Shown here: positions 56,333 to 64,000 of the stretch, piece by piece
Numbering within the stretch: position 1 is the stretch's first letter
Layout of the letters: every line of letters begins with the position of its first letter
DNA from: an uncultured Prevotella sp.
GTDB taxonomy: Bacteria; Bacteroidota; Bacteroidia; Bacteroidales; Bacteroidaceae
Direction: 5' to 3'
Length of the DNA stretch: 64,000 nt
Assembly (NCBI GenBank): GCA_937922435.1
Contig: CAKZVT010000029.1
Location: 73,378 to 137,377 of the forward strand
Translations under genes and position numbers: made by a program
The notes under the pieces: model-generated
Seen by the model: the letters and a program-made list of their open reading frames with translations, nothing else
Told to the model about the DNA's origin: nothing
Database searches by the model: none

Positions 56333-58528
56333 TTATATCCTTATGATTTGCTTCACTCCCTTGACGTTGCGCAGCTTTTTGACAAGCTGTTCAAGACGCG
56401 ATGTATCCTCGACATTTACAACAAGGTTGCCGCTGAACAGTCCGTCGTTGCTGTCGATGTTGATGCTGCGCATCATTATTTTCTCTTCCTTTGATATTAT
56501 GCTCGTTATGTTGTTGACTATGCCGATGTCGTCGTTGCCGATGATTTTCAGCGTCGTAGAATATTGCGAAGTGCCCTTGCCGCTCCATTTGGCCTTGACT
56601 ATGCGGTAACCGAAACGTTTGCGCAGCTCCGGCGCGTTTGGGCAGTCCTTGCGGTGTATTTTTATTCCACCGTTCACGGTAACGAAACCGAACACGTCGT
56701 CACCATAGATAGGATGGCAGCATTTCGCCAGCGTGTAGTCAACGCCTTTCAGGTTCTGGTCTATTACGAGCACGTCGTCGCTTGCATAGGCAAGCTCTTC
56801 GTTGGGGTTCTCGTAGCTAAACCCTTCCGCACTGCGTGCAGGTTGCTGTGGCAGGGCGTTGTTGTCGCGCTGCAATATTTCCTGATATGTCTCTATGACA
56901 TCGTTCACGTCGAGCGTGCCGTCAGCCATGCGGCGGTAGAAGTCGTTGGCCTCCTTGAAGCCCATTTTCTTTATCAAGTGCGACACGGCGCTCTCGTCAA
57001 ACTCGATTTTTCGGTTCTTGAGCCTCCGCTCAAACATCTCCTTCGCATACGCGCCGTCTTTCACCATGAGGTCTTTAAGCGCCATGCGCACCTTGGCCTT
57101 GGCGCGGCTTGTCTTGACTATATTAAGCCACTCCTGCTTGGGCTTTTGGTTGGCCGAGGTCATGATTTCCACCTGGTCGCCGTTTTTCAGCACATGGCGG
57201 AACGTCACCACCTTGTTGTTGATTTTCGCCCCGGTGCAGTGGTCGCCTATGTTTGAGTGGATGCGGTATGCGAAGTCGAGCACCGTAGCCCCTTTGGGAA
57301 ACTTCACGAGGTCGCCTTTCGGCGTGAACACAAACACCTCGTCCTCGTACAAGTCCATCTTGAACTGGTCGATTACTTGCAGGTCGTCCTTGTTCTCCAA
57401 CGCCGTGCGTATGCTGTTAAGCCATTCGTCAAGGCCGCTTTCGCCCTTCACGCCCTTATACCGCCAGTGGGCGGCCAGTCCGCGCTCGGCTATCTCGTCC
57501 ATGCGCTCCGTGCGTATTTGCACCTCCACCCATTTGTTTTCAGGCCCCAATACGGTGATGTGCAGGCTTTCGTAGCCGTTAGACTTGGGCACGCTCAGCC
57601 AGTCGCGCATGCGTTTGGGGTTGGGCTGGTACATGTCGGTGATGATGGCGAACACCTGCCAGCACTGCACCTTTTCCACTTTTTGCGGCGAATCGAGTAT
57701 TATGCGTATGGCGAAGAGGTCGTACACGCCCTCGAAATCGCACTGCTGCTTCTTCATCTTCTGCCATATGCTGTGTATGCTCTTGGTCCTTCCCTTCATG
57801 TGGAACTTGAAACCGGCCTGCTTCAGCTTCTCGTCGATGGGGGCGATAAAGCGTTCTATGTAAGCGTCGCGGCTCTTCTTGGTGGCGTTGAGCTTATCCT
57901 TTATCATGTAATAGGCGTCGTGCTCAAGGTACTTCAGGCTCAAGTCCTCAAGCTCGCTCTTCAGCTTGTACAGGCCGAGCTTGTGCGCCAAGGGGGCGTA
58001 CAGATAGCTGGCCTCCTCGCTCACCTCGGTCTTCGCATCTACGTTCTCCGTGTCGCGTATTTGCCGCATCAGGTTTACACGGTCGGCTATCATGATGAGG
58101 ATGACGCGCATGTCCTCTGCGAACGACAGCAGCAGGTTGCGGAAGTTCTCGCTCTCAATGACGGGACTCTTCTTGTACAGCTCCTGTATTTTGCACAGTC
58201 CGTGGATTATGCGTGCCACGCTCTCGCCGAACACACGGCTTACCTCCTCCGTATCCTTAGCCACGGGATACAGCAGGATGGCCAGTACGCCGTCGCGCTT
58301 CAGCCCTATTTCGTCCACGGCTATGGCTGCCGTCTGCAAACTTGACACCACAGGGTTAAGTCCGAACACGTCTCTCACCACGCTGTCGCCGTTGATGGCC
58401 GCTTTCAAGTATTTGAAAACGTTAAGTTCGTCGTCACGGCTTACCAGTCCGCCAACACTTGCGCGCAGTTTGCGTGCAAGTCCGATGGCCGTTTTTTTCT
58501 CGTCTTGGGTGAATGTCAGTCTTTCCAT
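56333..58528 (-). CDS. relA: RelA/SpoT-family (p)ppGpp synthetase with degenerate hydrolase domain
   Basis: A 731-residue long RSH protein. The N-terminal HD hydrolase fold is present but its HD pair reads Tyr87-Pro88 (ILLYPVAKDTEEV) and the earlier metal His is missing, so hydrolysis is unlikely. The synthetase domain (about 225-345) has KGRTKSIHSIWQKMKKQ, YDLFAIRIIL, KSNGYESLHITV and EVQIRTERMDEIAERG. Then TGS (EVFVFTPKGDLVKFPKGATV), helical, zinc-finger-like (AKCCHPIYGDDVFGF, HRKDCPN) and ACT (LKIIGNDDIGIVNNITSIIS) domains. A RelA-type, starvation-induced synthetase is the best reading; a second bifunctional SpoT must exist elsewhere. Confidence 0.93.
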   Translation of the reverse strand: MERLTFTQDEKKTAIGLARKLRASVGGLVSRDDELNVFKYLKAAINGDSVVRDVFGLNPVVSSLQTAAIAVDEIGLKRDGVLAILLYPVAKDTEEVSRVFGESVARIIHGLCKIQELYKKSPVIESENFRNLLLSFAEDMRVILIMIADRVNLMRQIRDTENVDAKTEVSEEASYLYAPLAHKLGLYKLKSELEDLSLKYLEHDAYYMIKDKLNATKKSRDAYIERFIAPIDEKLKQAGFKFHMKGRTKSIHSIWQKMKKQQCDFEGVYDLFAIRIILDSPQKVEKVQCWQVFAIITDMYQPNPKRMRDWLSVPKSNGYESLHITVLGPENKWVEVQIRTERMDEIAERGLAAHWRYKGVKGESGLDEWLNSIRTALENKDDLQVIDQFKMDLYEDEVFVFTPKGDLVKFPKGATVLDFAYRIHSNIGDHCTGAKINNKVVTFRHVLKNGDQVEIMTSANQKPKQEWLNIVKTSRAKAKVRMALKDLMVKDGAYAKEMFERRLKNRKIEFDESAVSHLIKKMGFKEANDFYRRMADGTLDVNDVIETYQEILQRDNNALPQQPARSAEGFSYENPNEELAYASDDVLVIDQNLKGVDYTLAKCCHPIYGDDVFGFVTVNGGIKIHRKDCPNAPELRKRFGYRIVKAKWSGKGTSQYSTTLKIIGNDDIGIVNNITSIISKEEKIMMRSINIDSNDGLFSGNLVVNVEDTSRLEQLVKKLRNVKGVKQIIRI

Positions 58529-58697
58529 GTAGTATTTCCGCCTTTTTCGGTCACGCCTTCAGATTGCATGATGCAAACTTACTCATTTTTCACGAAATAG
58601 CCGGTCTTTGTGTTTCAGAAAATGCCTTTTGTAAGGTTTATTGCATAAAGTAATAACTTTTTAATGCCTTTTGGTGCTTGTTTTGATGAAAAAGACT

Positions 58698-58705
58698 TAT
58701 TTTTG
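58698..58705 (+). promoter_or_regulatory. -7 box of the DUF4301 gene
   Basis: TATTTTTG, 113 nt before the start codon; the leader contains a single polypyrimidine arm (58757-58795) made of CTTACTCCTT words. Confidence 0.45.
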
Positions 58706-58818
58706 CAATGCTATTATAACGAGATAAGACGGTCGGGATGCAAGTCTGACAATATACTTACTCCTTTCCTCCTTACTCCTTCTCTCCTTAATTTAATACA
58801 ACCTAAAAAACAATACTT

Positions 58819-60336
58819 ATGTTATCACAAGAAGACTTAAGGCAGATTGCCGCCAAAGGCATCACCGAAGCTCAAGTAGAGACACAGCTTGAGGAGTTCA
58901 AACAAGGTTTCCCGTTCCTGCGGCTTGAAGCCGCCGCAGCCGTAGGCAACGGCATCGCCGCGCCAGGCGACGACGACCGCCAGCGTTACATCGACGCGTG
59001 GAACGCCTACAAGGCCGGCGGCAAGCGCATAGTAAAGTTCGTTCCGGCCAGCGGAGCGGCCAGCCGCATGTTCAAGGACATGTTCGCCTTCCTCAACGGC
59101 GACCATGACACGCCGCAGACCGACTTCGAGAAGAAATACTTTGACAACATCGAGCGCTTCGCATTCTACGGCGAACTGAACGAGGCTTGCAAGCGCAACG
59201 AAGGAAAGGACATTCCCGCACTCATGGCCGAAGGCCGTTACAAGGACGTGGTGGCCAACATGCTTGAGCCTAAAGGACTCAACTACGGCCAGCTGCCAAA
59301 GGGTCTGCTACTGTTCCACAAGTACGCCGAAGGGCCGCGCACGCCGCTCGAGGAGCACCTCGTGGAGGGCGCGCTCTACGCCGCATCGGGCGGAGAGGCG
59401 CACATACACTTCACCGTAAGCCACGAGCACCGCGAGCTGTTTAAGGCCAAGGTCAACGAGAAGTGCGCCGCTTACGCCGCCAAATACGGAATAAAGTACG
59501 ACGTGACGTTCTCCGAGCAGAAACCGTCGACCGACACAATCGCAGCAAACCCCGACAACACACCGTTCCGCAACGAGGACGGCTCGCTGCTCTTCCGTCC
59601 CGGAGGGCACGGCGCGCTCATACAGAACCTCAACGACATCGACGCCGACGTGGTGTTCATCAAGAACATAGACAACGTAGTGCCCGACCGCCTGAAGGGC
59701 GACACCGTTACCTACAAGCAGCTCATCGCAGGCATCCTTGTAACGCTGCAGGCCAAGGCTTTCGAGTATCTGCGCCTGCTCGACACCGGCGAGTACACCC
59801 ACGAGCAGCTGGAGGAAATCATACGCTTCGTGCAGCGCGACCTATGCTGCCGCAAGGCCGACATCAAGCAGCTTGAAGACGCCGAACTGGTAGTCTACCT
59901 GCATAAGAAGCTCGACCGCCCGATGCGCGTTTGCGGAGTGGTGAAGAACGTAGGCGAGCCCGGCGGAGGGCCGTTCCTTACATACAACCAGGACGGCACG
60001 GTGAGCCTGCAAATACTCGAAAGCAGTCAGATAGACAAGAGCAACGCCGAGTACATGCGCATGTTTACCGAAGGAACCCACTTCAACCCGGTAGACCTTG
60101 TATGCGCCGTAAAGGACTACAAGGGCAACCGCTTCAACCTGCCCGACTACGTGGACAAGTCGACCGGCTTCATCAGCAGCAAGAGCAAGAACGGCCGCGA
60201 GCTGAAGGCGCTCGAGCTGCCGGGCCTGTGGAACGGCGCGATGAGCGACTGGAACACCATCTTCGTGGAAGTTCCATTGTCTACGTTCAACCCAGTAAAG
60301 ACAGTTAACGACCTGCTCCGCGAGCAGCATCAGTAA
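58819..60336 (+). CDS. DUF4301 family protein, nucleotidyltransferase-like
   Basis: A 505-residue cytosolic protein typical of Bacteroidetes. It has a sugar-nucleotidyltransferase-like P-loop, KFVPASGAASRMFKDMFAF, near residue 75, then GLNYGQLPKGLLLFHKYAEG, HIHFTVSHEHRELFKAKV, LLFRPGGHGALIQNLNDIDA and VVFIKNIDNVVPDRLKGDT, which resemble UDP-sugar pyrophosphorylases. The specific reaction is unknown. It is monocistronic, with the 60372-60408 hairpin as terminator. Codon use is strongly biased to GC-ending codons, as in highly expressed genes here. Confidence 0.85.
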   Translation: MLSQEDLRQIAAKGITEAQVETQLEEFKQGFPFLRLEAAAAVGNGIAAPGDDDRQRYIDAWNAYKAGGKRIVKFVPASGAASRMFKDMFAFLNGDHDTPQTDFEKKYFDNIERFAFYGELNEACKRNEGKDIPALMAEGRYKDVVANMLEPKGLNYGQLPKGLLLFHKYAEGPRTPLEEHLVEGALYAASGGEAHIHFTVSHEHRELFKAKVNEKCAAYAAKYGIKYDVTFSEQKPSTDTIAANPDNTPFRNEDGSLLFRPGGHGALIQNLNDIDADVVFIKNIDNVVPDRLKGDTVTYKQLIAGILVTLQAKAFEYLRLLDTGEYTHEQLEEIIRFVQRDLCCRKADIKQLEDAELVVYLHKKLDRPMRVCGVVKNVGEPGGGPFLTYNQDGTVSLQILESSQIDKSNAEYMRMFTEGTHFNPVDLVCAVKDYKGNRFNLPDYVDKSTGFISSKSKNGRELKALELPGLWNGAMSDWNTIFVEVPLSTFNPVKTVNDLLREQHQ

Positions 60337-60371
60337 CCTGACGGCAGCCAGCAGGTTGCCAACGGCATTTT

Positions 60372-60408
60372 AAAAGGCGGCATTTCGCAACGCGAAATGC
60401 CGCCTTTT
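60372..60408 (+). terminator. 17-bp perfect hairpin made of two palindrome units
   Basis: AAAAGGCGGCATTTCGC (60372-60388) with GCGAAATGCCGCCTTTT (60392-60408), loop 3 nt, 36 nt after the DUF4301 stop. It is a half array of the 22-bp repeat family used as a terminator. Confidence 0.92.
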
Positions 60409-61011
60409 GTCTTGTCGTTTTGCCACACTTTCAAGGCAAAAGCATGACAATGTGTCATTGCGGAAATGCCTGTATTTTGGTACGAAACAGATTTATATCC
60501 GCCAGTTTGCCGCTTACAGTTGCGTCATAAGCGGCCTTTTGCATGGCATCATACCGTCAATGACATTGCCAAACACCATCTTTCGCAATGCCTTATACCA
60601 CCTTTTGCTGCCACGGCAACCGTCTTTGCCGCTTACATATACGGCCTTCGGCTGCAATAAACGCCGTTAAAAGAATGTTAAAAACGCCGTCTCCACCTGC
60701 ACGCTTTTACGCAAATCTCCACATGTCTTTGTACCTCAACGACTTGCGTCTGCACACGCTTTTTTGCGTTATTTTCGCCCATGGCGTCGTTATTCCGCAC
60801 CGTCGCCGTTTTCCGTGTTAAACGCGGATACATAATGCAAGCGTTTACCGCAAAATGATTGCATTTTGTAAAATATATGGAAATCATCCGAGAGCATATT
60901 TAAGGACATTCGGTGTGTACGCCAACAGCGTATATTGCCGACAACCAAAAGTTTACACACGAGGCAAACAAAGATAAAAAAAACGTTTTAATTAACATAA
61001 ATTAACACAAT
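60409..61011. other. gap without genes
   Basis: Part of the 1.08-kb gap before the fimbrial operon. It holds degenerate 22-bp palindrome words near 60530-60615 and then AT-rich sequence. No reading frame has a start site and coding bias. Confidence 0.5.
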
Positions 61012-61047
61012 GGGGGGGGGTAAAATAAACATTTGTTTGTATATTTG
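61012..61047 (+). promoter_or_regulatory. G9 tract overlapping the -33 region of the fimbrial operon promoter
   Basis: Nine G (61012-61020) then TAAAAT, 13 nt, and the -7 box TATATTTG at 61040-61047. The G run occupies the place of the -33 box. Tract length change would alter the spacing, the usual design of a slipped-strand phase switch. The same G-TAAAAT layout is at 16408-16420. Confidence 0.7.
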
Positions 61048-61118
61048 CAAAGCACAAAAAATAAATACATTCTTACAACAGACTGTCGGGTTAATCCCAT
61101 CACAGTACCATATCTGAT

Positions 61119-61316
61119 GAATTACTGACGAATTACTGACGAATTACTGATGTATTACTGAAGAATTACTGAAGAATTACTGACGAATTACTGACGAATT
61201 ACTGATGTATTACTGAAGAATTACTGACGAATTACTGATGTTTTACTGATGAATTACTGATGAATTACTGACGAATTACTGACGAATTACTGATGTATTA
61301 CTGAAGAATTACTGAT
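61119..61316 (+). repeat. eighteen 11-bp tandem repeats (GAATTACTGAC family)
   Basis: Units of exactly 11 bp from 61119 to 61316. Most read GAATTACTGAC or GAATTACTGAT; every few units one reads GTATTACTGAA, giving a higher-order pattern. It lies between the G-tract promoter and the first fimbrial gene and so is in the 5' untranslated region. Confidence 0.97.
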
Positions 61317-61414
61317 GTTTTAACAGCAATAAGACCGTTTTATTACATCTTTTATAAAAAAGATGCAGATAATTTCACACAGAAACAATAAAAACAAACA
61401 AATAACCTTGATGT

Positions 61415-61990
61415 ATGATTAGAAACATACTGATTTCGGCTTTCTTGGTTTTTGCGACCGCCGTTACTGTGTCAGCGCAGAACGTCGCGGTGAAAACCAA
61501 TGCTCTTTACTGGGCTACCACTACGCCTAACATAGGAGTGGAAGCATCGGTAGGTAAGAAACACACCCTCCAGCTTTTTTACGGACTCAACCCGTGGAAG
61601 CAGTCAGGCGGCGACCAGACCAGCCTGCGCCACTGGCTCCTCATGCCGGAGTACCGCTACTGGTTCTGCGAAAGCTTCAACGGCTGGTTCGTCGGCGCAC
61701 ACCTCATGGGAGGACAGTTCAACATGGGCAGCGTAGACCTGCCCTTCGGCATGTTCCCCGAACTTGAAGACCACCGCTACGAAGGCTGGTACGCCGGCGG
61801 TGGCATCACGGGCGGATACCAGTGGGTGCTGTCAAAGCATTGGAACATAGAGGCTTCGCTCGGCATTGGCTACGACTACATCAAGTACGACAAGTTCAAG
61901 TGTGGAGAATGCGGCGAGAGACTCAAGTCTGACCATAAAAACTACTTCGGCCCGACAAAGCTCGCCATCAGCCTGCTTTACATATTCTAA
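61415..61990 (+). CDS. DUF3575 family outer-membrane protein of the fimbrial operon
   Basis: A 191-residue exported protein, signal MIRNILISAFLVFATAVTVSAQ. NVAVKTNALYWATTTPNIGV is the DUF3575 signature; alternating strands (KHTLQLFYGLNPWK, WLLMPEYRYWFCESFNGWFV, GAHLMGGQFNMG, WYAGGGITGGYQWVLSKHWN, IEASLGIGYDYIKYDKFKCG) form a small barrel ending LAISLLYIF. A CGECG pair near the end is unusual for an outer-membrane barrel. In Bacteroidales it opens operons for Mfa-type fimbriae. It starts 98 nt after the tandem array. Confidence 0.88.
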   Translation: MIRNILISAFLVFATAVTVSAQNVAVKTNALYWATTTPNIGVEASVGKKHTLQLFYGLNPWKQSGGDQTSLRHWLLMPEYRYWFCESFNGWFVGAHLMGGQFNMGSVDLPFGMFPELEDHRYEGWYAGGGITGGYQWVLSKHWNIEASLGIGYDYIKYDKFKCGECGERLKSDHKNYFGPTKLAISLLYIF

Positions 61991-62103
61991 AAAGGTGAAA
62001 GGGTGAATGAGAAGGTGAGAAAGTGAGAAGGTGAGAAAGTGAGAAATCCAATCCTCCCAGCTCTCCCAGTCCTCCTAATAAAAACTAAAAAACAACAAAC
62101 ACA

Positions 62104-63516
62104 ATGAAACGTTACACATTATTATATATGTCGGCACTGCTTGCCGTACCGTGCGCCGTACATGCGCAGACAGGCGACACACGCCTTGCCGACAATTCCA
62201 TCGTAGTAGAGAACAAAAAGGTGGAGAAGACCGACCACAACCTCGTGGTCGACCTCACGCTCAACATGGACTCGCTGCGCCTGCGCTCCAACCAGCGGCT
62301 CGTGTTCACACCCATGGTATGCAGCAAGGACGGACAGCAGAAGCTCATGCCGCAAATAGTGGTGAACGGACGCAAGCAGGACATATCCTACAAGCGCTAC
62401 GCCCACAAGGACTTCCCCGACGACGCACAGGTGGTACGCCGCAAGAACGGCACGGCGCAAAGCTATGACTACAACGCCGTAGTGCCTTACGAAGAGTGGA
62501 TGAAAAACGCCGACGTAGTAATCGCCGAAGACCTCTGCGGATGCGGCAACGTCGAAGAACAAGACCAGACGGTCATACAGCGTCTACGCACGCCTTACAT
62601 GGCTTACCTGCGCCCGCAGGCCGAGGCGCGGAAGGCACGCACGGAGCAAGGACGGGCGTTCATCGACTTCCCCGTTGACAAGACCACCCTCTATCCCGAC
62701 TACCGCAACAACCCGCGCGAACTTGACAAAATCATAAACACCATCAACCTTGTAAAGGAAGACAAGAACGTCTCCATCACCGGCGTTGAAATACACGGCT
62801 ACGCTTCGCCCGAGGCTCCTTACAACTATAACGCACGCCTGGCAGAGGGACGCGCCAAGACATTGACCGACCACGTGAAGCGTCTTGTCAACCTTAGCGA
62901 CGACATATTCAAGGTGACATCCACCCCCGAGGACTGGGAAGGACTGCGACAGGCCGTAGCATCTGGCAACCTCGACCACAAGCAGCAAATCCTCGACATC
63001 ATAGACGATACTGACCTCGACCCGGATGCACGCGAGTGGAAAATCAAGTCGACATATCCGCAGGAATACCGCTTCATGCTCGACACGTACTATCCGGCAC
63101 TGCGCCACTCTGACTACGTTGTAAGCTATACCGTTAGGCCGTTCTCCGTGGAAGAGGCCAAGGAAATACTGCGCACCAAGCCAAAGCAGCTCTCGCTCGA
63201 AGAGATGTACCTCGTGGCGCAGACCTACGAGCCGGGTTCTGACGAGTTCAACGAGGTGTTCCAGACCGCCGTCCGCCTCTATCCCCAAGACCCCACGGCC
63301 AACCTCAACGCGGCCTGCGCCGAAATTGAGCGGGGCGACTACGAGGCGGCATCGCGCTATCTCGCCAAGGCAGGCAACTCTCCTTACGCAGCCCACGCAC
63401 GCGGCGTAATCGCCATGAAGCAGGGCAACGACGACGAGGCGCGCCGCCAGTTCACCATCGCCGCACAAGGCGGTGTGAAGGAAGCGCAGCAGAACCTCGA
63501 CATCATGGGCGACTAA
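62104..63516 (+). CDS. DUF3868 / OmpA-like fimbrial operon protein
   Basis: A 470-residue exported protein, signal MKRYTLLYMSALLAVPCAVHAQ. The N-terminal 150 residues match DUF3868 (LVVDLTLNMDSLRLRSNQRL, VFTPMVCSKDGQQKLMPQIV, CGCG). A central OmpA-like peptidoglycan-binding domain (about 195-330) has AFIDFPVDKTTLYPDYRNNP and ISITGVEIHGYASPEAPYNY-type segments (VSITGVEIHGYASPEAP). The C-terminal 100 residues are tetratricopeptide-like (NLNAACAEIERGDYEAASRY, HARGVIAMKQGNDDEARRQF). It probably anchors the fimbrial assembly to the wall. Preceded by GTGAGAAGG simple repeats. Confidence 0.88.
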   Translation: MKRYTLLYMSALLAVPCAVHAQTGDTRLADNSIVVENKKVEKTDHNLVVDLTLNMDSLRLRSNQRLVFTPMVCSKDGQQKLMPQIVVNGRKQDISYKRYAHKDFPDDAQVVRRKNGTAQSYDYNAVVPYEEWMKNADVVIAEDLCGCGNVEEQDQTVIQRLRTPYMAYLRPQAEARKARTEQGRAFIDFPVDKTTLYPDYRNNPRELDKIINTINLVKEDKNVSITGVEIHGYASPEAPYNYNARLAEGRAKTLTDHVKRLVNLSDDIFKVTSTPEDWEGLRQAVASGNLDHKQQILDIIDDTDLDPDAREWKIKSTYPQEYRFMLDTYYPALRHSDYVVSYTVRPFSVEEAKEILRTKPKQLSLEEMYLVAQTYEPGSDEFNEVFQTAVRLYPQDPTANLNAACAEIERGDYEAASRYLAKAGNSPYAAHARGVIAMKQGNDDEARRQFTIAAQGGVKEAQQNLDIMGD

Positions 63517-63615
63517 GCTGTCCGCACAGCCTCGCCTGCCGCGCATCAGGCTCACTGGGCCTATCCCGCCTATCAGGCTCATACGGCCCATAAAAACAAG
63601 AATTGATAGTGGTTA

Positions 63616-63634
63616 AGGGGTGAATTTCACCCCT
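63616..63634. promoter_or_regulatory. 9-bp palindrome before the fimbrillin gene
   Basis: AGGGGTGAA T TTCACCCCT, centred 58 nt before the start codon. It could be an operator or a short hairpin. The preceding 63530-63590 is a simple repeat of CAGGCTCA/GGGCCTATC words. Confidence 0.5.
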
Positions 63635-63682
63635 CCCATCAAGATATTTACGTCTTTATTAACTAATTTTACAATTAACAAC

Positions 63683-64000
63683 ATGAAAAAAACTAAATTA
63701 TTCGCTCTCGCGTTTGCAGCGCTTGCGCTGGGAGCATGTTCAAGCGACGATGTCATTGAGCAGAAGAGCCAAGCCCAGTGGACTCCAGAAGGACAGGGCT
63801 ACATCAACTTGGCCATCAACCTGCCGACGCAGACAGGTTCACGTGCCAATGACCAATTTGACGACGGCACCATCGAGGAGTACGATGTCAAGGACGCTAC
63901 GCTTATCCTCTTTGCCGACGACAAGGTAAACAGTGCTTACGACCTTGACATCAACTTCCCACCGGCTGACGGAACTGTTGACAACATCACGACTACTGCA
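63683..64000 (+). CDS. Mfa1-like major fimbrillin precursor, 3' end cut by window
   Basis: Open from ATG 63683 to the window end (106 codons). MKKTKLFALAFAALALGACS gives a lipoprotein signal (LGAC), then SDDVIEQKSQAQWTPEGQGY, INLAINLPTQTGSRANDQFD and DATLILFADDKVNSAYDLDI, the N-terminal pattern of Mfa1/FimA-type fimbrillins, including the segment cleaved by Arg-specific protease in Porphyromonas relatives. Third gene of the fimbrial operon after DUF3575 and DUF3868. The main frame-finding output missed it because it is open at the edge. Phase control by the upstream G tract would affect it. Confidence 0.88.
   Translation, partial: MKKTKLFALAFAALALGACSSDDVIEQKSQAQWTPEGQGYINLAINLPTQTGSRANDQFDDGTIEEYDVKDATLILFADDKVNSAYDLDINFPPADGTVDNITTTA

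Noticed and set aside
60407..60821. Short overlapping plus-strand frames after the DUF4301 gene
   Set aside because: Products are made of repeat words and lack ribosome-binding sites and coding bias.
61119..61316. 11-bp array as CRISPR or as coding repeat
   Set aside because: No spacers; a period of 11 breaks the frame and TGA occurs in every unit.

Overview
The window is a piece of a Bacteroidales chromosome, most likely Prevotella or a close relative. Evidence: promoters of the Bacteroidetes type (TTTG, about 20 nt, TAnnTTTG), many Bacteroidetes-restricted families (DUF4837, DUF4301, DUF4252, DUF3575, DUF3868, Mfa1/FimB-type fimbrial proteins), a C-terminal module like type IX secretion signals, and lipoproteins whose Cys is followed by SDDDDD. 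Genes are about half GC; several intergenic spaces are much more AT-rich. There is no prophage, plasmid backbone, CRISPR array or recognisable insertion sequence. It reads as core chromosome carrying an unusually dense set of small dispersed repeats and structured leaders.

Layout. 1-3092: aromatic amino acid operon (aminotransferase, DAHP synthase/chorismate mutase, prephenate dehydrogenase). 3181-6360: two secreted or envelope nucleases around a rhodanese lipoprotein. 6433-10175 (minus): SDR oxidoreductase, divergent WecB-like epimerase, SPFH protein and NfeD partner. 10927-13774 (minus): porin, DUF2023/flavodoxin pair, small secreted protein. 14568-17642 (plus): slyD, aroC, a candidate small RNA, TraB/GumN protein. 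17745-21973 (minus): pyrK-pyrD, XRE regulator, holA. 22092-22727: PD-(D/E)XK-like protein plus a small membrane protein. 22871-24738 (minus): a lipoprotein and an outer-membrane barrel, each behind a long structured leader. 25438-31849 (minus): rlmN, DUF4837, pdxA, flippase-like protein, SLOG/PUR-like protein, DjlA-like protein. 32356-35512 (minus): sugar permease, zinc-ribbon coiled coil, Nif3-like protein. 36032-40590: GH2 enzyme, NUC1 nuclease lipoprotein, a 34-residue small ORF. 40942-44282: agmatine-to-putrescine pair, ZIP transporter, membrane protein. 44531-49330: TetR regulator, malic enzyme, lipoprotein behind the third copy of the leader. 49451-51406: ECF sigma / anti-sigma / two DUF4252 proteins. 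51500-54568 (minus): tRNA-His, secG, TPR-like protein, lptE, sigma-54 activator. 54770-60336: FimB-like lipoprotein, RelA-type synthetase, DUF4301. 61415-64000: fimbrial operon (DUF3575, DUF3868, start of an Mfa1-like fimbrillin) behind a G-tract promoter and an 11-bp tandem array.

The strongest candidate for an undescribed system is a 270-310 nt structured leader RNA found three times (minus 23351-23635, minus 24832-25099, plus 48188-48495). Each lies between a TAnnTTTG promoter and a gene for an exported envelope protein, and each ends in a terminator-like hairpin. A second is a dispersed array of usually four 22-bp imperfect palindromes (at least ten good intergenic copies) in which neighbouring units are often exact reverse complements although the core sequence differs between arrays. 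Also notable: a 30-bp CCCTCCC/GGGAGGG element filling intercistronic gaps and extending one reading frame, long perfect inverted repeats, homopolymeric G tracts by two promoters, and the tandem array ahead of the fimbrial genes. No searches could be run; family names are from recognition of the translated sequences.
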